This document shows positions 1-18,815 of a stretch of DNA of 64,000 bases, piece after piece. Both the position numbers and the translations under genes were made by a program. The first letter of the stretch is position 1. Every line of letters begins with the position of its first letter. The stretch lies in assembly GCA_963920665.1 (NCBI GenBank), contig OY987265.1:15071001-15135000 (forward strand), given 5' to 3'. The notes under the pieces were generated by a model. The model made no database searches, was not told the DNA's origin, and saw nothing but the letters and a program-made list of their open reading frames with translations. This DNA comes from Straminergon stramineum. Taxonomy: Eukaryota; Streptophyta; Bryopsida; Hypnales; Calliergonaceae.

Positions 1-419
1 AGGGGTTACGCTGAATTCGGAACTGAAAGCTAATACTGCTTTTTGCGTGGGTTTTACATGAATTTGTGGAGGTGAGCTTGAGATTGCCGTGTTTGAAACT
101 GTGTATGTTTGCACGCACAAATTTTGTATTAAGAACAGTATATTGGCACAACTTCCGGTACTCCACTTCATTGGGTTCAGTGTTTGGCATCAGCTGGATG
201 AGTGAGGCGGAACCCTCTTATGGATAGCTTGATATGTTATTGGTATCGATTGAATGTCGAGGGGGCTACCGGTTTTTTAGCTTGCTTGTCACTGCTTACT
301 TCGCTAGCTTGAATAGTATTATGATACACCTAATTGTAGTGACAGTCTTGGATTCGTTGATACTCGTGAAGAATTTCTTTTTGCCAGTACGTGTTCATTG
401 TGGAATTTTGGAAATGCAG

Positions 420-7738
<7,319 letters not shown>

Positions 7739-8531
7739 GGAATGCATTTGTAGGGAAGCGGAAGAAGGATAAGGTCTATGAAGGTAGAGAAATACTGTCC
7801 CTCAAATTATGTACAACATGTTCAAGCGATTGAGTGGCCATTCCGCCAGAACGATCGATGTGCAAAGCACATCCGAGTAGAAGGCCCATTTGCCGGACTA
7901 GGCTGCTTAACAGCTTGAGGAAGTAAAGTCGTGTAAATTTTTCTTTCGAATTAGAATCACTTCAGCTCAGTAGCAGGGAACCTCCGTGTCAGGTCGTGTG
8001 CAATATCCCTGGGACACCATGTGCTGTGCTGTCCAGTACTGCAACCCCGAATGGACTGGGGGTAGTAGGGTAAAATTTAAATGTGAGATTATGATCCACA
8101 CTATGATAACATTGGGAATTTACTTTCAAGAGATAATTCTATCATGTTACTATTAATTCATACACTGCTGTAATACCATTTCTAGTTGGTTCTGGATTGA
8201 TAGGAGGCTTTGCATTGACACAAGCTATACGTAATGTAAATGTGTCCCATACCATGGAAATGTACTAATTGCATGCGAAGACACGGTCAATAAACCCTCC
8301 ACTTTGGTTGCAACTCTTTGTTGAACTCATTAGCAAGCGGTGAAACCATGGTTTTCTATTCGTCACTAATCATAGCATGACAATGGGGTCGTCCCTTCAA
8401 TAGTGCTCTCCAACCTCCAATTTTGGATGATTGTGTAAGAAATTCATACGCAGTGTAAAAGTTTGACATCAAGTGAGTTTGGCTCATGAATCCAACGAGG
8501 CCTCTGCAGCGAGCTCTTCAGAATGATCTCC
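7739..8531. other. 3' flank of helicase gene, no further gene seen
   Basis: This stretch should contain the helicase 3' UTR and terminator. No reading frame with recognisable coding content was seen on either strand. The downstream part runs into a TTAA-flanked element. Confidence 0.5.
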
Positions 8532-8781
8532 TTAACCCCTCAAGGCCCAAGCAGTTTCTGTACTTTTTAACAAGTTTGAACTTTGATTGACAGTGTGCAT
8601 TTTACATCAAGCTTATTACATGATGTCAATTGTACTTTTGAATTTCCCTGTTCAATATGAACAGCATAATATAAAATTCACTTAGATATACTTCTTAGAA
8701 CGCAGGAAAATGAAGTTATAACTTTGACCTGTTGAACAGGTGAGAGGCCCAAAACAGGTTCCTTGAGCCTTGAGGGGTTAA
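8532..8781. mobile_element. TTAA-flanked MITE-like element (250 bp)
   Basis: The left end reads TTAA then CCCCTCAAGG and the right end reads CCTTGAGGGG then TTAA, a perfect 10-bp terminal inverted repeat. It has no coding capacity. The same end type recurs at 18238, 50939 and 51800, and in degenerate form inside REV3 introns. A TTAA target with C-rich ends is what piggyBac-class elements show; that class assignment is an inference. Confidence 0.75.
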
Positions 8782-9325
8782 GAAAGCACACTCCCACATC
8801 TCTTACATTAAATGCAGATTGAGTCACAATTTCATTTATCAAATTCTCATGATCCAAAGTGACATCCAAACATCGTCTCAATGAAACCCTGCAGCTTGAC
8901 GACACCTTTTTGGTGGTGTTGCATTGCAGGGAGCTTTGTTCTAGTATTGGTTAAATGCTTAACCGGGCACAAAACGCACCCTCTAAATTAGTGATATCCC
9001 CCGAAGCAGTCCTAACCCCACATAGCTGCAATGTCAGAAATGAACGGTAGAGAAGGGAAAGGCTGCGAAACTGCATTCACAACATCTTGTGCCAAACTGC
9101 TAATTCCAACAAAACATTCAATCCAGACGGTTACGAATCAGGTCACGGCAATGTGCGTCTGGGAAGGGCAGCCCAGAGTCTAGATGAGGGTTTAGTAAAG
9201 GTACAAAATGCCTACTCTAACATTCATGAAATGTTAAATCAAGTAGGATACAGTAGTTAAATGACACCGAACTTGGTCACCGGGATAATCCTTAATGTTC
9301 TGAGTATGTATTGAAATTGAGAATG

Positions 9326-9776
9326 AACTCAAACTTTGACATCGTGTTCTATATCCTGGTGAACACGATCCGCAATTCTCTTGATCCCAGCGCATGCAAC
9401 CCAGAAAAGATCTCCCTCGGAGTCCAAATTAAGAGATGTACACCCAAAAAACGACCTGCCGTCAGCATGAATTCCTAAGTACTTGTCAAGAGTGGTGAAT
9501 ACTCATTTGGGAATGTCAAGGAGAGCGCCTTGACATGAAACTGAGTCCCAAGTTTGCAATCAAATATGCAAACGTCTGTCAGAAGGTGGAATTGTGCTTC
9601 TCAATCCAGAACTTAGACCAATACATCACAAATCCCATTGAAGGATAAACAGCAGCTGATACAATAAATCGGTCAGTCCGAGAACAATTCAGCCCTGAAA
9701 CTCCACTGCTCCAAGGAAGGATGCGCATTGTTGCGTTGAAACTGACTTGAACTAGACGGCATTGGACTCCTGGCAA
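9326..9776 (-). pseudogene. Decayed C-terminal gene fragment read in three frames
   Basis: On the minus strand three successive pieces look coding but lie in different frames. One contains NCSRTDRFIVSAAVYPSMGF (about 9579-9690). The next contains DVCIFDCKLGTQFHVKALSL (about 9490-9590). The last contains HADGRSFFGCTSLNLDSEGD and runs to a stop near 9327. No introns with normal borders link them, so frameshifting decay is the simplest reading. I do not recognise the family. It may be the end of a separate gene or a continuation of the decayed locus upstream, because the first piece overlaps the AP2 tail in another frame. Confidence 0.4.
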
Positions 9777-10748
9777 CTGGCGGAGACATGACGAGAAAAT
9801 TTAGCCACGATCTCTGGCTCTCACAATCTGACGGCTGTGCCGAATTCATCAAATTCCAGTGGGCTGGAGTGGTGGAATGCTCTGCACCATCCCATCCGTC
9901 TCTGATGTGCACGGACCTGCTGGGCGAGCACGGACCTGACAAGCTCGGATCAGCGAAATTCTCCAAATTCCACTCAACCACGCCCTGTCGCTCCTCTAAT
10001 GCACTGATGAGAGCACCCACTGTATCTGCACCAACATAATCTGACTCCATCAAGACATTGCCCGGCAGGCCACCTATAGGGGCCGGGTGCAGCGATGGTG
10101 GAGGTTGCGAGATTCCATCGTCTGCTTCGTCAGCATTGCCGTCGCCACAGCTTAGAAAAGATGCAATCTTTGGAGAAGGAGCGAAACCCTAATGGAAACG
10201 CAGTGCGGTCTCTCGACAAGGACACTGGAAGATCGGAGGACACCCAAGGGGGAGATGATGGGAGTGTGGACGCAATGGATGCCAGCCACTTTCTTTGCTC
10301 CTTTACGAATCTCAGCTTGTCTTCCTCGTTGAGAACTCCTTCTGGTGGTGAGGTCCTAGTTGAAAGAATCCGAGGTGTGTCTGGAAAGTTGAGGAGGTGG
10401 GGCTTGTCGTAGTAATGGAAAGCTGCATCGATGGCGCGGGTAGCTTGTGCTGGAGACTTAAATTCTCCAAACCAGAGCTTTTTATTGTGCTTGGGGGGCC
10501 TCATCTCCACTGCCCAGGTCCCGGGCTCGGCGGACTCCCTTGAAGCTCTTGGCCTCGAGAAGATGATGTCGCTGCAGGGATGATTCTTGCACAGGTGGTG
10601 AGGTCACTCGGTGAAAGGCATTCAATGTTGTTCGCCGTCGTTTCCCAGGTCGCAAATTGGGGTGGCTTCTCCGACTGAGAAGATCCACGAAGTCGAATTG
10701 CAGGTGCCAGACAACCGTGGGTTCATTCCCTGTGGAACTTGCCCCCGA
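9673..10748 (-). pseudogene. AP2/ERF transcription factor, frameshifted in the DNA-binding domain
   Basis: The minus strand encodes a basic stretch (PGKRRRTT) and the start of an AP2 domain, KSFKGVRR. After a single odd base near 10524-10527 the domain resumes in another frame as PGTWAVEMRPPKH, followed by KLWFGEF, AIDAA and HLLNFPDT. A second frame change near 10165-10190 joins to an open tail ending at 9673, rich in Ser/Pro and acidic residues like an activation domain. AP2/ERF proteins bind GCC- or DRE-type promoter elements through this roughly 60-residue fold. A one-base change within the fold cannot be an intron. Upstream the frame is closed by TAG near 10749 with no ATG, so any start exon lay further out. 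A pseudogene is most likely; a sequencing error is the alternative. Confidence 0.65.
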
Positions 10749-10798
10749 CTAGTTTGAGTCCTGAAGCAAAACAACAGAACCAGTGTATTCCATATCCA

Positions 10799-11353
10799 TC
10801 AAAAAATATATTTTAGAGGTTTGGACACCGATTGCAAGAGTGAACCTCGGGAATCAAAGAGGACGTAAAGTCCACGAGAATAGCGACGGAAGCAGGAAAT
10901 GAGTCTTCCTTGCGCATGGGCAACGAGGGATGGGGATTGCTTGGCAACGCTAGTCATCAGAGTGGTGCTGGCGATGCTGGCATCCGTTTGAGAAAATGCC
11001 TGTTTTAACAAAGGCGATGTCTTGATCGACCTGGTGCTTCAGATGGTGCAGCACCTCCACCTCGTCCTAATCATCATCTGGGTCTGGTCGCCAATCCAGC
11101 GCTTCCCTCTGATCTTCACCAAGTCTGTATCTTTTGCAAGTAGATCCGTGAATCGATCGATAGTTGGAGCGTCATGTATAACTGTTGCGAGAGCACATAG
11201 CCGATAGACTTCCCATGGTCCAGACTGTCCTGGATAGTAGTTGTCTACACTTCTCTGAATCCAAGGCAGGAGATTTGGGGCCAGATATGTGGAGTCGATG
11301 GCGAGAGACATGGCAGGGGAAGTAAAAGAGAGACGGCAGGGGTGAACGCGCAC
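10799..11353 (-). pseudogene. Unrecognised reading frame interrupted by one in-frame TGA
   Basis: An ATG-initiated stretch (MSLAIDSTYLAP...) runs to a TGA at 11039-11041. The same frame is then open to about 10799, containing SQTDASIASTTLMTSVAKQS. The two halves share amino-acid character and frame, which fits one former gene with a nonsense change, or a mis-seen intron. It lies just upstream of the AP2 remnant on the same strand and could be its former 5' part. No family is recognised. Confidence 0.25.
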
Positions 11354-14300
11354 TCCCTGCAGCTAATGCAGCACTCCACGAACCTGCAAGCAAATGAAGA
11401 ATTGGCAAGCACTTACTTCAACCTGGAGACCAAGGAGGAGGGGGACTCGGTGCATGACAGTGATATTGGGACATGCTAGGGGAGGAACGAGCAGGTAGTG
11501 TTGTGTCTGAGAGCAGCTGGTTTTGGAATAATTTAGCGTGGCCAGTACGCAAGCAATGGCGACAAGATCGAGCAGCTCTAGAAGATGATCGATCTGCTAA
11601 CTGCGAGCATTTCTACGGCACCACTCGACACTCCCCGTTCAAGTGCAGACACAGAAGGAAGCGTCCTTGCACTTGCCGAGCAAATCAACGACCTTGAATT
11701 ACTGGCAAGAGTACGGTCGAGTCAGGGGCGATTGGTCTTATTCACCAAAATCTCTGTAGTCTGTTCTCTGTACCGACTGCAGACCGGCAGCGGGTTTTTC
11801 CTAGAGAATAGTAAGTTAACTTAAACCAGCCTTTGAGAGGTAAGCTTACCTAAGGAATGACGCATTAGAGTCTTACATCAACCCATGAGAGACTTTTTTA
11901 ATAAATGAGATTAGGTCTATGGTACTTTAGATTGGTTAGGCCCAATTCAGATGAGCAAATGGACAATCTAATTTCAAAGCTCATTGGTTGAAATTGCATC
12001 CTTGTTCAGTGCAGTGTTCATACCTCTTAGTTTGTCCACTTCTTTAAGCTACCACGTCACCAACCAAACAGCCATCTCAATGGACGAGATGGAGAAGTGT
12101 TGGAACTTGGCTGCAAGGTAGCTCCCCAACTTCACCAATGGACAAAGCTCATTGAAGAGATTCTAAAAGGTGGGAATTAAACGGAAAGGTGTTAGAGCAA
12201 ACTGTAGCAAGAAATTAGGCTAGCCAACAATCTCAAAATGCATCCCATGAATTGACTCCACTAATAACAACCTCATGACATGGAAGGCATTTGGGGGGAT
12301 GAAACACTAGCTGCAATGTCACAATTCACTCTTTGTCGGGTCACTAGTCTAAACCACACCTTAGTGGCCAAAATCAATGCCTTGGATGATGGACTAATGG
12401 TGATGGAGTTATTAGAGCGATTGCTTGAGGAACTCTACTTTTTTAGTGCAAATTCATCACAAGAAGTGATTTTCTTATTCCTTCATGTTGTGGTCATGTT
12501 AGGAAATGTTGTAGCCATATTAGGAAATATTGTGATTGCTTTAATTTAGGTGGGCAAATGACCATCATGGATACACTTTATGGTGGTTTTTAGGTGAGTC
12601 TAGAGACTCTTTGGGACCAATTGGATAACAAACTTTAAATTTCAAAACAAATTCATATGTTGTGAAAAAAAAAAGGAAAACTTCAATTGCTCTGTTCATT
12701 TCTCACATTTGTCTTTGTATGGAAAAAAATCTGAATTTTTTTGCTAGTGGCAACAAGGCAAAGCACTCCTTCTGCCTCTTATAGGCTAGTTTACCTTAAT
12801 CCATTTGTTGTCCTTACCTCATTCAAACTACCCTACTAAAGGAGGAAACCCATTTCCAACCACTTAAATGGTTACACCTATTTGGAAGGTGAGTTTCTTT
12901 AGGGGGGAAAATTTTCCAATTTGCAAAAATAGAGTTAAGAAGGTTTCTTTAGTTTTCCAAATTTTTATTTCTCAAAACATAATTACTATGAATTTTTCAA
13001 GGGAAGATTTTGTTCTTCCTACTTTGTTCATATAGACCTTCCTATTTCCGACCAAGGGTTGGTTGCAAAATCCACCAAGGATTGGTTTCAATATTGAGAG
13101 TGTTGTAAAAGAATCACAATGTGCCACAATTGCACTGGGAATTGTGTTGTAGGATGATTGCAAGAAACACTTGTCCTATTTTTTGTCCCCCTATCCTTGG
13201 ATATGTGGTTCTTTGGTCATAACTTTTGCATTGTAATACCGTTTGTCTTGAAATTTGGTATAAAGGCATACATAAAAGTTTCACACATTATTTAATTTTT
13301 TGGATTTTTTAAAAATTACTTTACTATTTTTAAGGTGCTCCCGATTGGATGTCTACCTTGGCCATTTTGGGGTTTTTGGTTTGAAGTTGTACCCAAAAAT
13401 GCAAACTGGCAACTACAAATTAGAGAAGCTGGAGGTGTACTTGCATTCCAATGAGAGACGAAGAGTTTTTTGCAAAAACCTTTGCATGAGGTGTCTACAT
13501 GGGGCCAAAGTGACCGTTGTTCACGCACATTTTTTGGGCAAGAGAAAATTTTCCTTGAAGAAATTTTTGGTGTAATGTGAGAATAGGCTTGTCTACAAAA
13601 ATGGTGTTTTTTTGGGAAATTTTTTGAATTTTTTTTGAATTACTAAAAATGAAAAGGTCCATAGACTCCTTTTCTATTATTTTCTACTCCTAGTGGCTTT
13701 TATAGTACTCCATAGTAGTCTATAGTACTCCATAGTGTTGTAGAATACTGAATCAACAATTTAGATCTGCAGGTGCCCTAAATCAACAGTTGAAATTCAC
13801 AGGTGTACGTTGACATGCGAAATTGATAGTAGTCTATAGTACTACTAGTCCTACAGCCAAAAATTGAGTTTATGAGCCTAAAATGTGAAGTGTTTCTTGC
13901 AATCACCTCATAATTAATCATTCTCCTGTCTTCTTGCACGAAAAGAGAGCAACCTATATTGCTAGAAAGGGGTAGTGATCAAAAATGGATTGCCTCCTAC
14001 ATACATGAAGGTTAGATCCCACGTAGATCAAGGTGATTTTTTTTATCAAAAAGTGCCACATGGCATATAGTGATTAGTGCAAGGTGACCTAGATTTGTCA
14101 AAATCTGATGTGAAAATTTCCTTTCATCACACCTTCGCCAAATCTTACCTTCTTGTGTAGTATTTGGATAGATGTCACAATAGAGGGAGGGGGGATGTGA
14201 GATTTGGTGAAATTTTGTTAGGACAAAAAATGTTGAAGGAAGATAGGAGACAACAAGAGGTAGCAAGCAATGATCCTAGAATGGGTTCAGCAAAATTAGC

Positions 14301-16987
14301 CAAATGTTCATTTTTGAAAGATTTTTTTGAATTAAACACTGAGGACATAAAGAAATTAAGTAGCAACCGAGCGAGATTTAGCCAATTTTTGAATTGCCGA
14401 TAGCAAGGGGTAAGGTAGGCAAAGGGGATATCACTAAATCAATTGAAGTCTTCTAAAATCTAGAAATTTATTAATTTAAAGAAATGGATATTGTAATGGA
14501 GCTAATATTGCTAGCCAATGTACATTCTTAGGTGAAACATTGTAAAGTTAAAAATATTTATCAACTAATTTAAATAGTTATGTACTTATACAATTGAAAC
14601 ACCATAAAAATGAAAAATATATACCAACTAACTTATATAGTTATGCAAACACGCAATTCAAATATGTAATGTAAATTTTGTCTACTCAACAAAACCATAA
14701 GACAACTAGTATAGGGGGATAATCCTCAAGGAAAGTTTAATAAGTTTGTTGTATTGTGACTAAGGTCACTTGTTTTGTAATTTGGATACTTATTTACTTT
14801 GTTTTAAGATTTGTTTTGGAAATTAAACAAAAGAAATCCACAGTCTTAGTCAAATAGGCTCATTCCATCCCAAAGGCTATTTATAACAAATTCCATGTAT
14901 GTGGTTTCAATCCTATAGAGTATGCTTTGGCTCATGTCGAATCCTCTAGTCAAATCCTCAAGTTTGGTCAATTTGTCTTGGACAATGCATGTATTATTAA
15001 TGTAATCAAATGCACCAAGGAATATATTTGAAATACAATAAACTTTTAGGGAAATTGTTTACTACTTCAATTCCTCTTTATTTTTCATTGTGGGCAGTTG
15101 CAAGAAAGACCAAATGTTTTATGTCTCATTTTGCCAAAACAACGATTTTTGCGCTCAATACTAGGAGTACTAGGAAACTGAGAAATCTCAACCATTGATC
15201 TAAAAAGTCGACAGCTAAAAGTACTCTTTTGAGTACTATGACTTCTAGTAAGTACTAAAATAATACTATTTGAAAAAAAAAGACAATTTGTCACAGAAAA
15301 TAGATTCAATGAGATATGAATTAATAATAAATAGAAAATCATGAACAAAAAAAATCTAAAAATTGGCAATTTGTGAGGACTTGATGGTGATCGGATTTCA
15401 CCAAAAAGATGAAGTCAAAACCATCTTCAATGTTTAGAAGTGTGTACATAAGGGAGCCCTATTTGCATGCATATGGAGGCGATAAAATAATGTATTTTTA
15501 GATTCCCTATGGTGGGCACATGTATTCCTCCTATGGGAATAGACCACGAAAATTTCAGCTCTAGATCATTAATTTTGGATACTCCACAATACTAAAAAAT
15601 CCTAAACCCTAAAGTGTGATAAATTAGAAAATCTTATTTTTAAATATAAAATGATTTTTAAAAATTTCTAAAAAAAGGGATATGATAAAAATCAAGTTAG
15701 TCATCTCTAATAAAAATTTCAAGCTCATTGTGCTCTATCTCCAAAAGTTCTAGCAGAAAACAACTCTGTCACTCTGAATGTGACGCAAAATAGGACTGGT
15801 CTTTCTTGCAATCACCCTTGTCTAATCAATACTACATTATTAGCCTAATTGCTATTTTAGAATGCAAATATCAAATTTGTATTTTCAATCCATTTGCCTA
15901 GTATGTAGATTGAGCATGAAGAGATTAGAATTCATTCTTGGTTTATTCAATTTATTTTTTACAATTGCCCCATAGCTTTAGCTTTTCTAAACAATTTGTC
16001 TTTAGCTTTGTCCAAGCTTTGATTAAATCAATTTGTCAAGACTTTGACTTACAATGCCTCGACCACTGAACTTGCACCCTGCATGCACCTATGATCGCGT
16101 GTTCGCTACCTATTGGCCATGGCTCCATCCGTTAGCCTGAAACCCCAAGCTACACCATCAAATTGACAAAGTCTATGAATTCAAGAATAGACTAGTTAAC
16201 AGTAACACAAAACCAATCTAGAATGGGTTTTTGGTTATTTTCACCTGGAAATTTGATACACTGGAACTATTTTGTAACCACGGACAACACTAAATCTATC
16301 AATTTATCTAACACAAAAATTATCCAATTACTACCAGTTCCTCTCGTTTAATTTCAAGCAAGTCCAATTGCTAATCTCAACAGTCCTTCTATCAATTAGA
16401 CATAATCTCACTCATCAAATGGAATGCTCATTATTTTTATAACTTTTACAAGTTTCAAACATACACTAACTCCTTCCAAGCATGTATTGCGAACTTGTCT
16501 AGCATCACAACTTGCAGCTAACTGGACATACCTCACAACTAAAGCATTGCTCTCTCCATTTGACACATTCTGCTAATTGAACTTATTTCGATTAATTAGC
16601 TCAATTAATTCACATTCCAACATTACTAATCGACACACTTCTACTCAGATAATTTGACAAATAGTCACACACATGATTACAATAACTAGAGATTTAAACT
16701 TGCAACAATTGAATGGTTAAACTTAACAATTTGATCTCAATACGATTGAGCAATGTATCACTCGACACTCACAGCTCCATATTGTTGAATTGACTAACAA
16801 AACTCCTATCAATTTTCATTCAAACACAAATATTATCAATTGTTCACAAATCCCAACACTCAATAATTTAATTAATCCAACAATTTAACATTTGCATACA
16901 ATAGCCAAATGGTTCTCAATGCAAACTTTTAGCAAATTGTTATGAAAACCACTCGACAATTTATCTCATAACTCATACAATACAACA
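11354..16987. other. Gene-poor AT-rich stretch with degenerate repeats
   Basis: No convincing gene was seen. Short open frames such as the one near 11585-11824 lack recognisable motifs. The segment around 12890-13180 resembles 52010-52265, and 13870-13990 resembles 52265-52345. Tandem-like phrases built on TATAGTACTCC occur at about 13690-13740. The content fits old, inactive mobile-element DNA. Confidence 0.55.
12890..13180. repeat. Dispersed repeat, related copy at 52010-52265
   Basis: The two copies share long collinear runs such as TTTATTTCTCAAAACATAAT, a GACCAAG block, and GGTTGCAATATTGAG-like text, with scattered substitutions and indels. No terminal structure or coding sequence was found. 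Confidence 0.65.
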
Positions 16988-17241
16988 AAGGCCATATTCG
17001 TTATATCGAGACTTCTTATAGATTTTGAGACAAAGTGCTAGTTATTGAAAAATTCATTTAAGAAAATAGTAATTGAAACCAAAAATAAATAATTCTCAAA
17101 TAGTGATCCTATAATGAAATTCTAAAAGCTGGTATTGTTACCTATTTATAAAAAATACTAGCAAAGAGATAAAACGGTTTATCCTCGAGTCGAGGATAAA
17201 AATGAGACTCCGAAAGGTCTCAATATAATGAATATGGCCTT
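16988..17241. mobile_element. 254-bp MITE with 25-bp terminal inverted repeats
   Basis: The left end starts AAGGCCATATTCGTTATA. The right end, read on the other strand, starts AAGGCCATATTCATTATA. The 25-bp arms differ at two positions. Inside is a perfect 11-bp palindrome arm pair, TTTATCCTCGA and TCGAGGATAAA (17178-17200), around a single G. There is no coding frame. The flanks TACAACAA and TAACACTA are only weakly alike, so the target duplication and superfamily remain open. Confidence 0.75.
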
Positions 17242-18237
17242 AACACTAGCAATTAGCACTAGCACACATAATTGTGAATTACATAGATATCATTTAGTGA
17301 TTACTTATTTAGATTACTTAACAATTTCTAACACCTGACTCTTACACTAAGACATACAACCAACTTGCCAAGTTTATCATTGACATTTATACATAATCAT
17401 GTGCATAACAAATTAGACATCGAAACTTCCCAACAAATTGATTGCAATTCAATTATTCAAACTAGTCCACTTTCACTAGCCGATTAGAATAAACATTAAT
17501 ACACAAATGTAATACAAATACAACATACTTAAACAATTAGATTCACAATTCACGGCTCACACAATTCAATCAATAATTCAAACCAACTCTAGCCAATTTG
17601 AACATCGTCCACTAGACATACAACTCACACAATTTGATCATTGGGAATTAATTCACATTTACTAATTGACTTAACTCACACAACTTATCTCTACCAATTA
17701 TACACAAATTGACGCTACAATTACTCATGACCACTGAATTTCACAATAATCAAATGCATAAACACAATTGAGCCAACTGTTCACTTCACAGATGACTAGA
17801 ATAATTTTCAATATATTGATAGTAGTTTCAATAAGTAATTACAACACTTGTTAATTTGACACCCTAAAAGTACTTAGTGCTCTTCAACTAGAGAGAGAGA
17901 GAAAGCAATTAGTCATTTGGATTTATAGTCCCCAAAAGAAAATGGGCCGAAGGTACGTGACTATTCATTGAAAATATGTGTCCATCTATTTGACTTGCTT
18001 CAAATCCTAGCCTATTAGACCTATTCAAATCTATTTTATGTCTTTTGGACTTATCTACAAAACATTTAGCAATTTATCATGCTACAAAGGGAAAGAGGCT
18101 ATTTGTTTACTCTCTTTACACTTATAAGGCCAAATAGACAAAATTTGAAAAATAAGTGAGACTACAAAATACTATGAAATTAAAAATATCTACTATATCA
18201 TTGAGCGTTTACTACAACAAACTCACCTAGGTGGTCT

Positions 18238-18815
18238 TTAACCCCTAAATGTGTTGATGTCCATTTTCTAGACGATGAACAAATGGAAATTCTAGTTTCA
18301 TCCTCCCAACTACTTGGATGAAAGTTATTTTAATTTGTAAAGATATGTTGTCAAGTTGTTGTCCTATCTAAGGGTTGGATTTGGTGTTATTAGAGTTCAT
18401 ATTTTTCTAAAATTACAAATGTGCAAGTATGTCAAGTGCTCAAACTTCATTGACTTCAATTCAAAATTGGAATAGCCAAAATGAGGTCATAGATAGGAAG
18501 AATACAAAAATTTCAAAACATCACCATGTGAAGAGAACCTCATTTCAAATCTATTCCAACAAATTTTACTCAAAAAATGATAATAGTTTGCTTGTAATCA
18601 AATTTTGAAGGAATTTTGGAATTTCTCTTTCAAAACTCATAAAAAAAAGATTGGTGATAGCATTGGTGAATCCAACCATACAGATGGAATCTAAAAATCA
18701 AAATCTACAACTTTCATTTGCATTTCAATTCCAAAATATGCTTCCAAATAGCACATTATAATGATTTTTCTCAAATTGTCATTTTTGGAGATGAATCTAG
18801 ACGTTTAGGGGTTAA
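18238..18815. mobile_element. TTAA-flanked element, ~578 bp (copy A1)
   Basis: The left end reads TTAA-CCCCTAAATG and the right end TTTAGGGG-TTAA, giving inverted ends and a TTAA on each side. The interior is AT-rich and non-coding. It is collinear with 54204-54785, sharing for example GTTGTCCTATCTAA, CCTATTCCAA-like text and TGCTTCCAAATAGC-like text. Confidence 0.75.

Noticed and set aside
1..419. N-terminal exon of the helicase inside the window
   Set aside because: A possible donor exists near 71, but all three frames before it are closed by stops or lack family residues, so no coding exon is called.
11022..11824. Short + strand frames in the 11-11.8 kb region
   Set aside because: Those before 11353 are antisense to the more coherent minus-strand frame; the frame at 11585 lacks a partner exon or motif.
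12280..12549. 89-codon open frame in the gene-poor region
   Set aside because: Ends in low-complexity hydrophobic text with no domain; not enough to call a gene.
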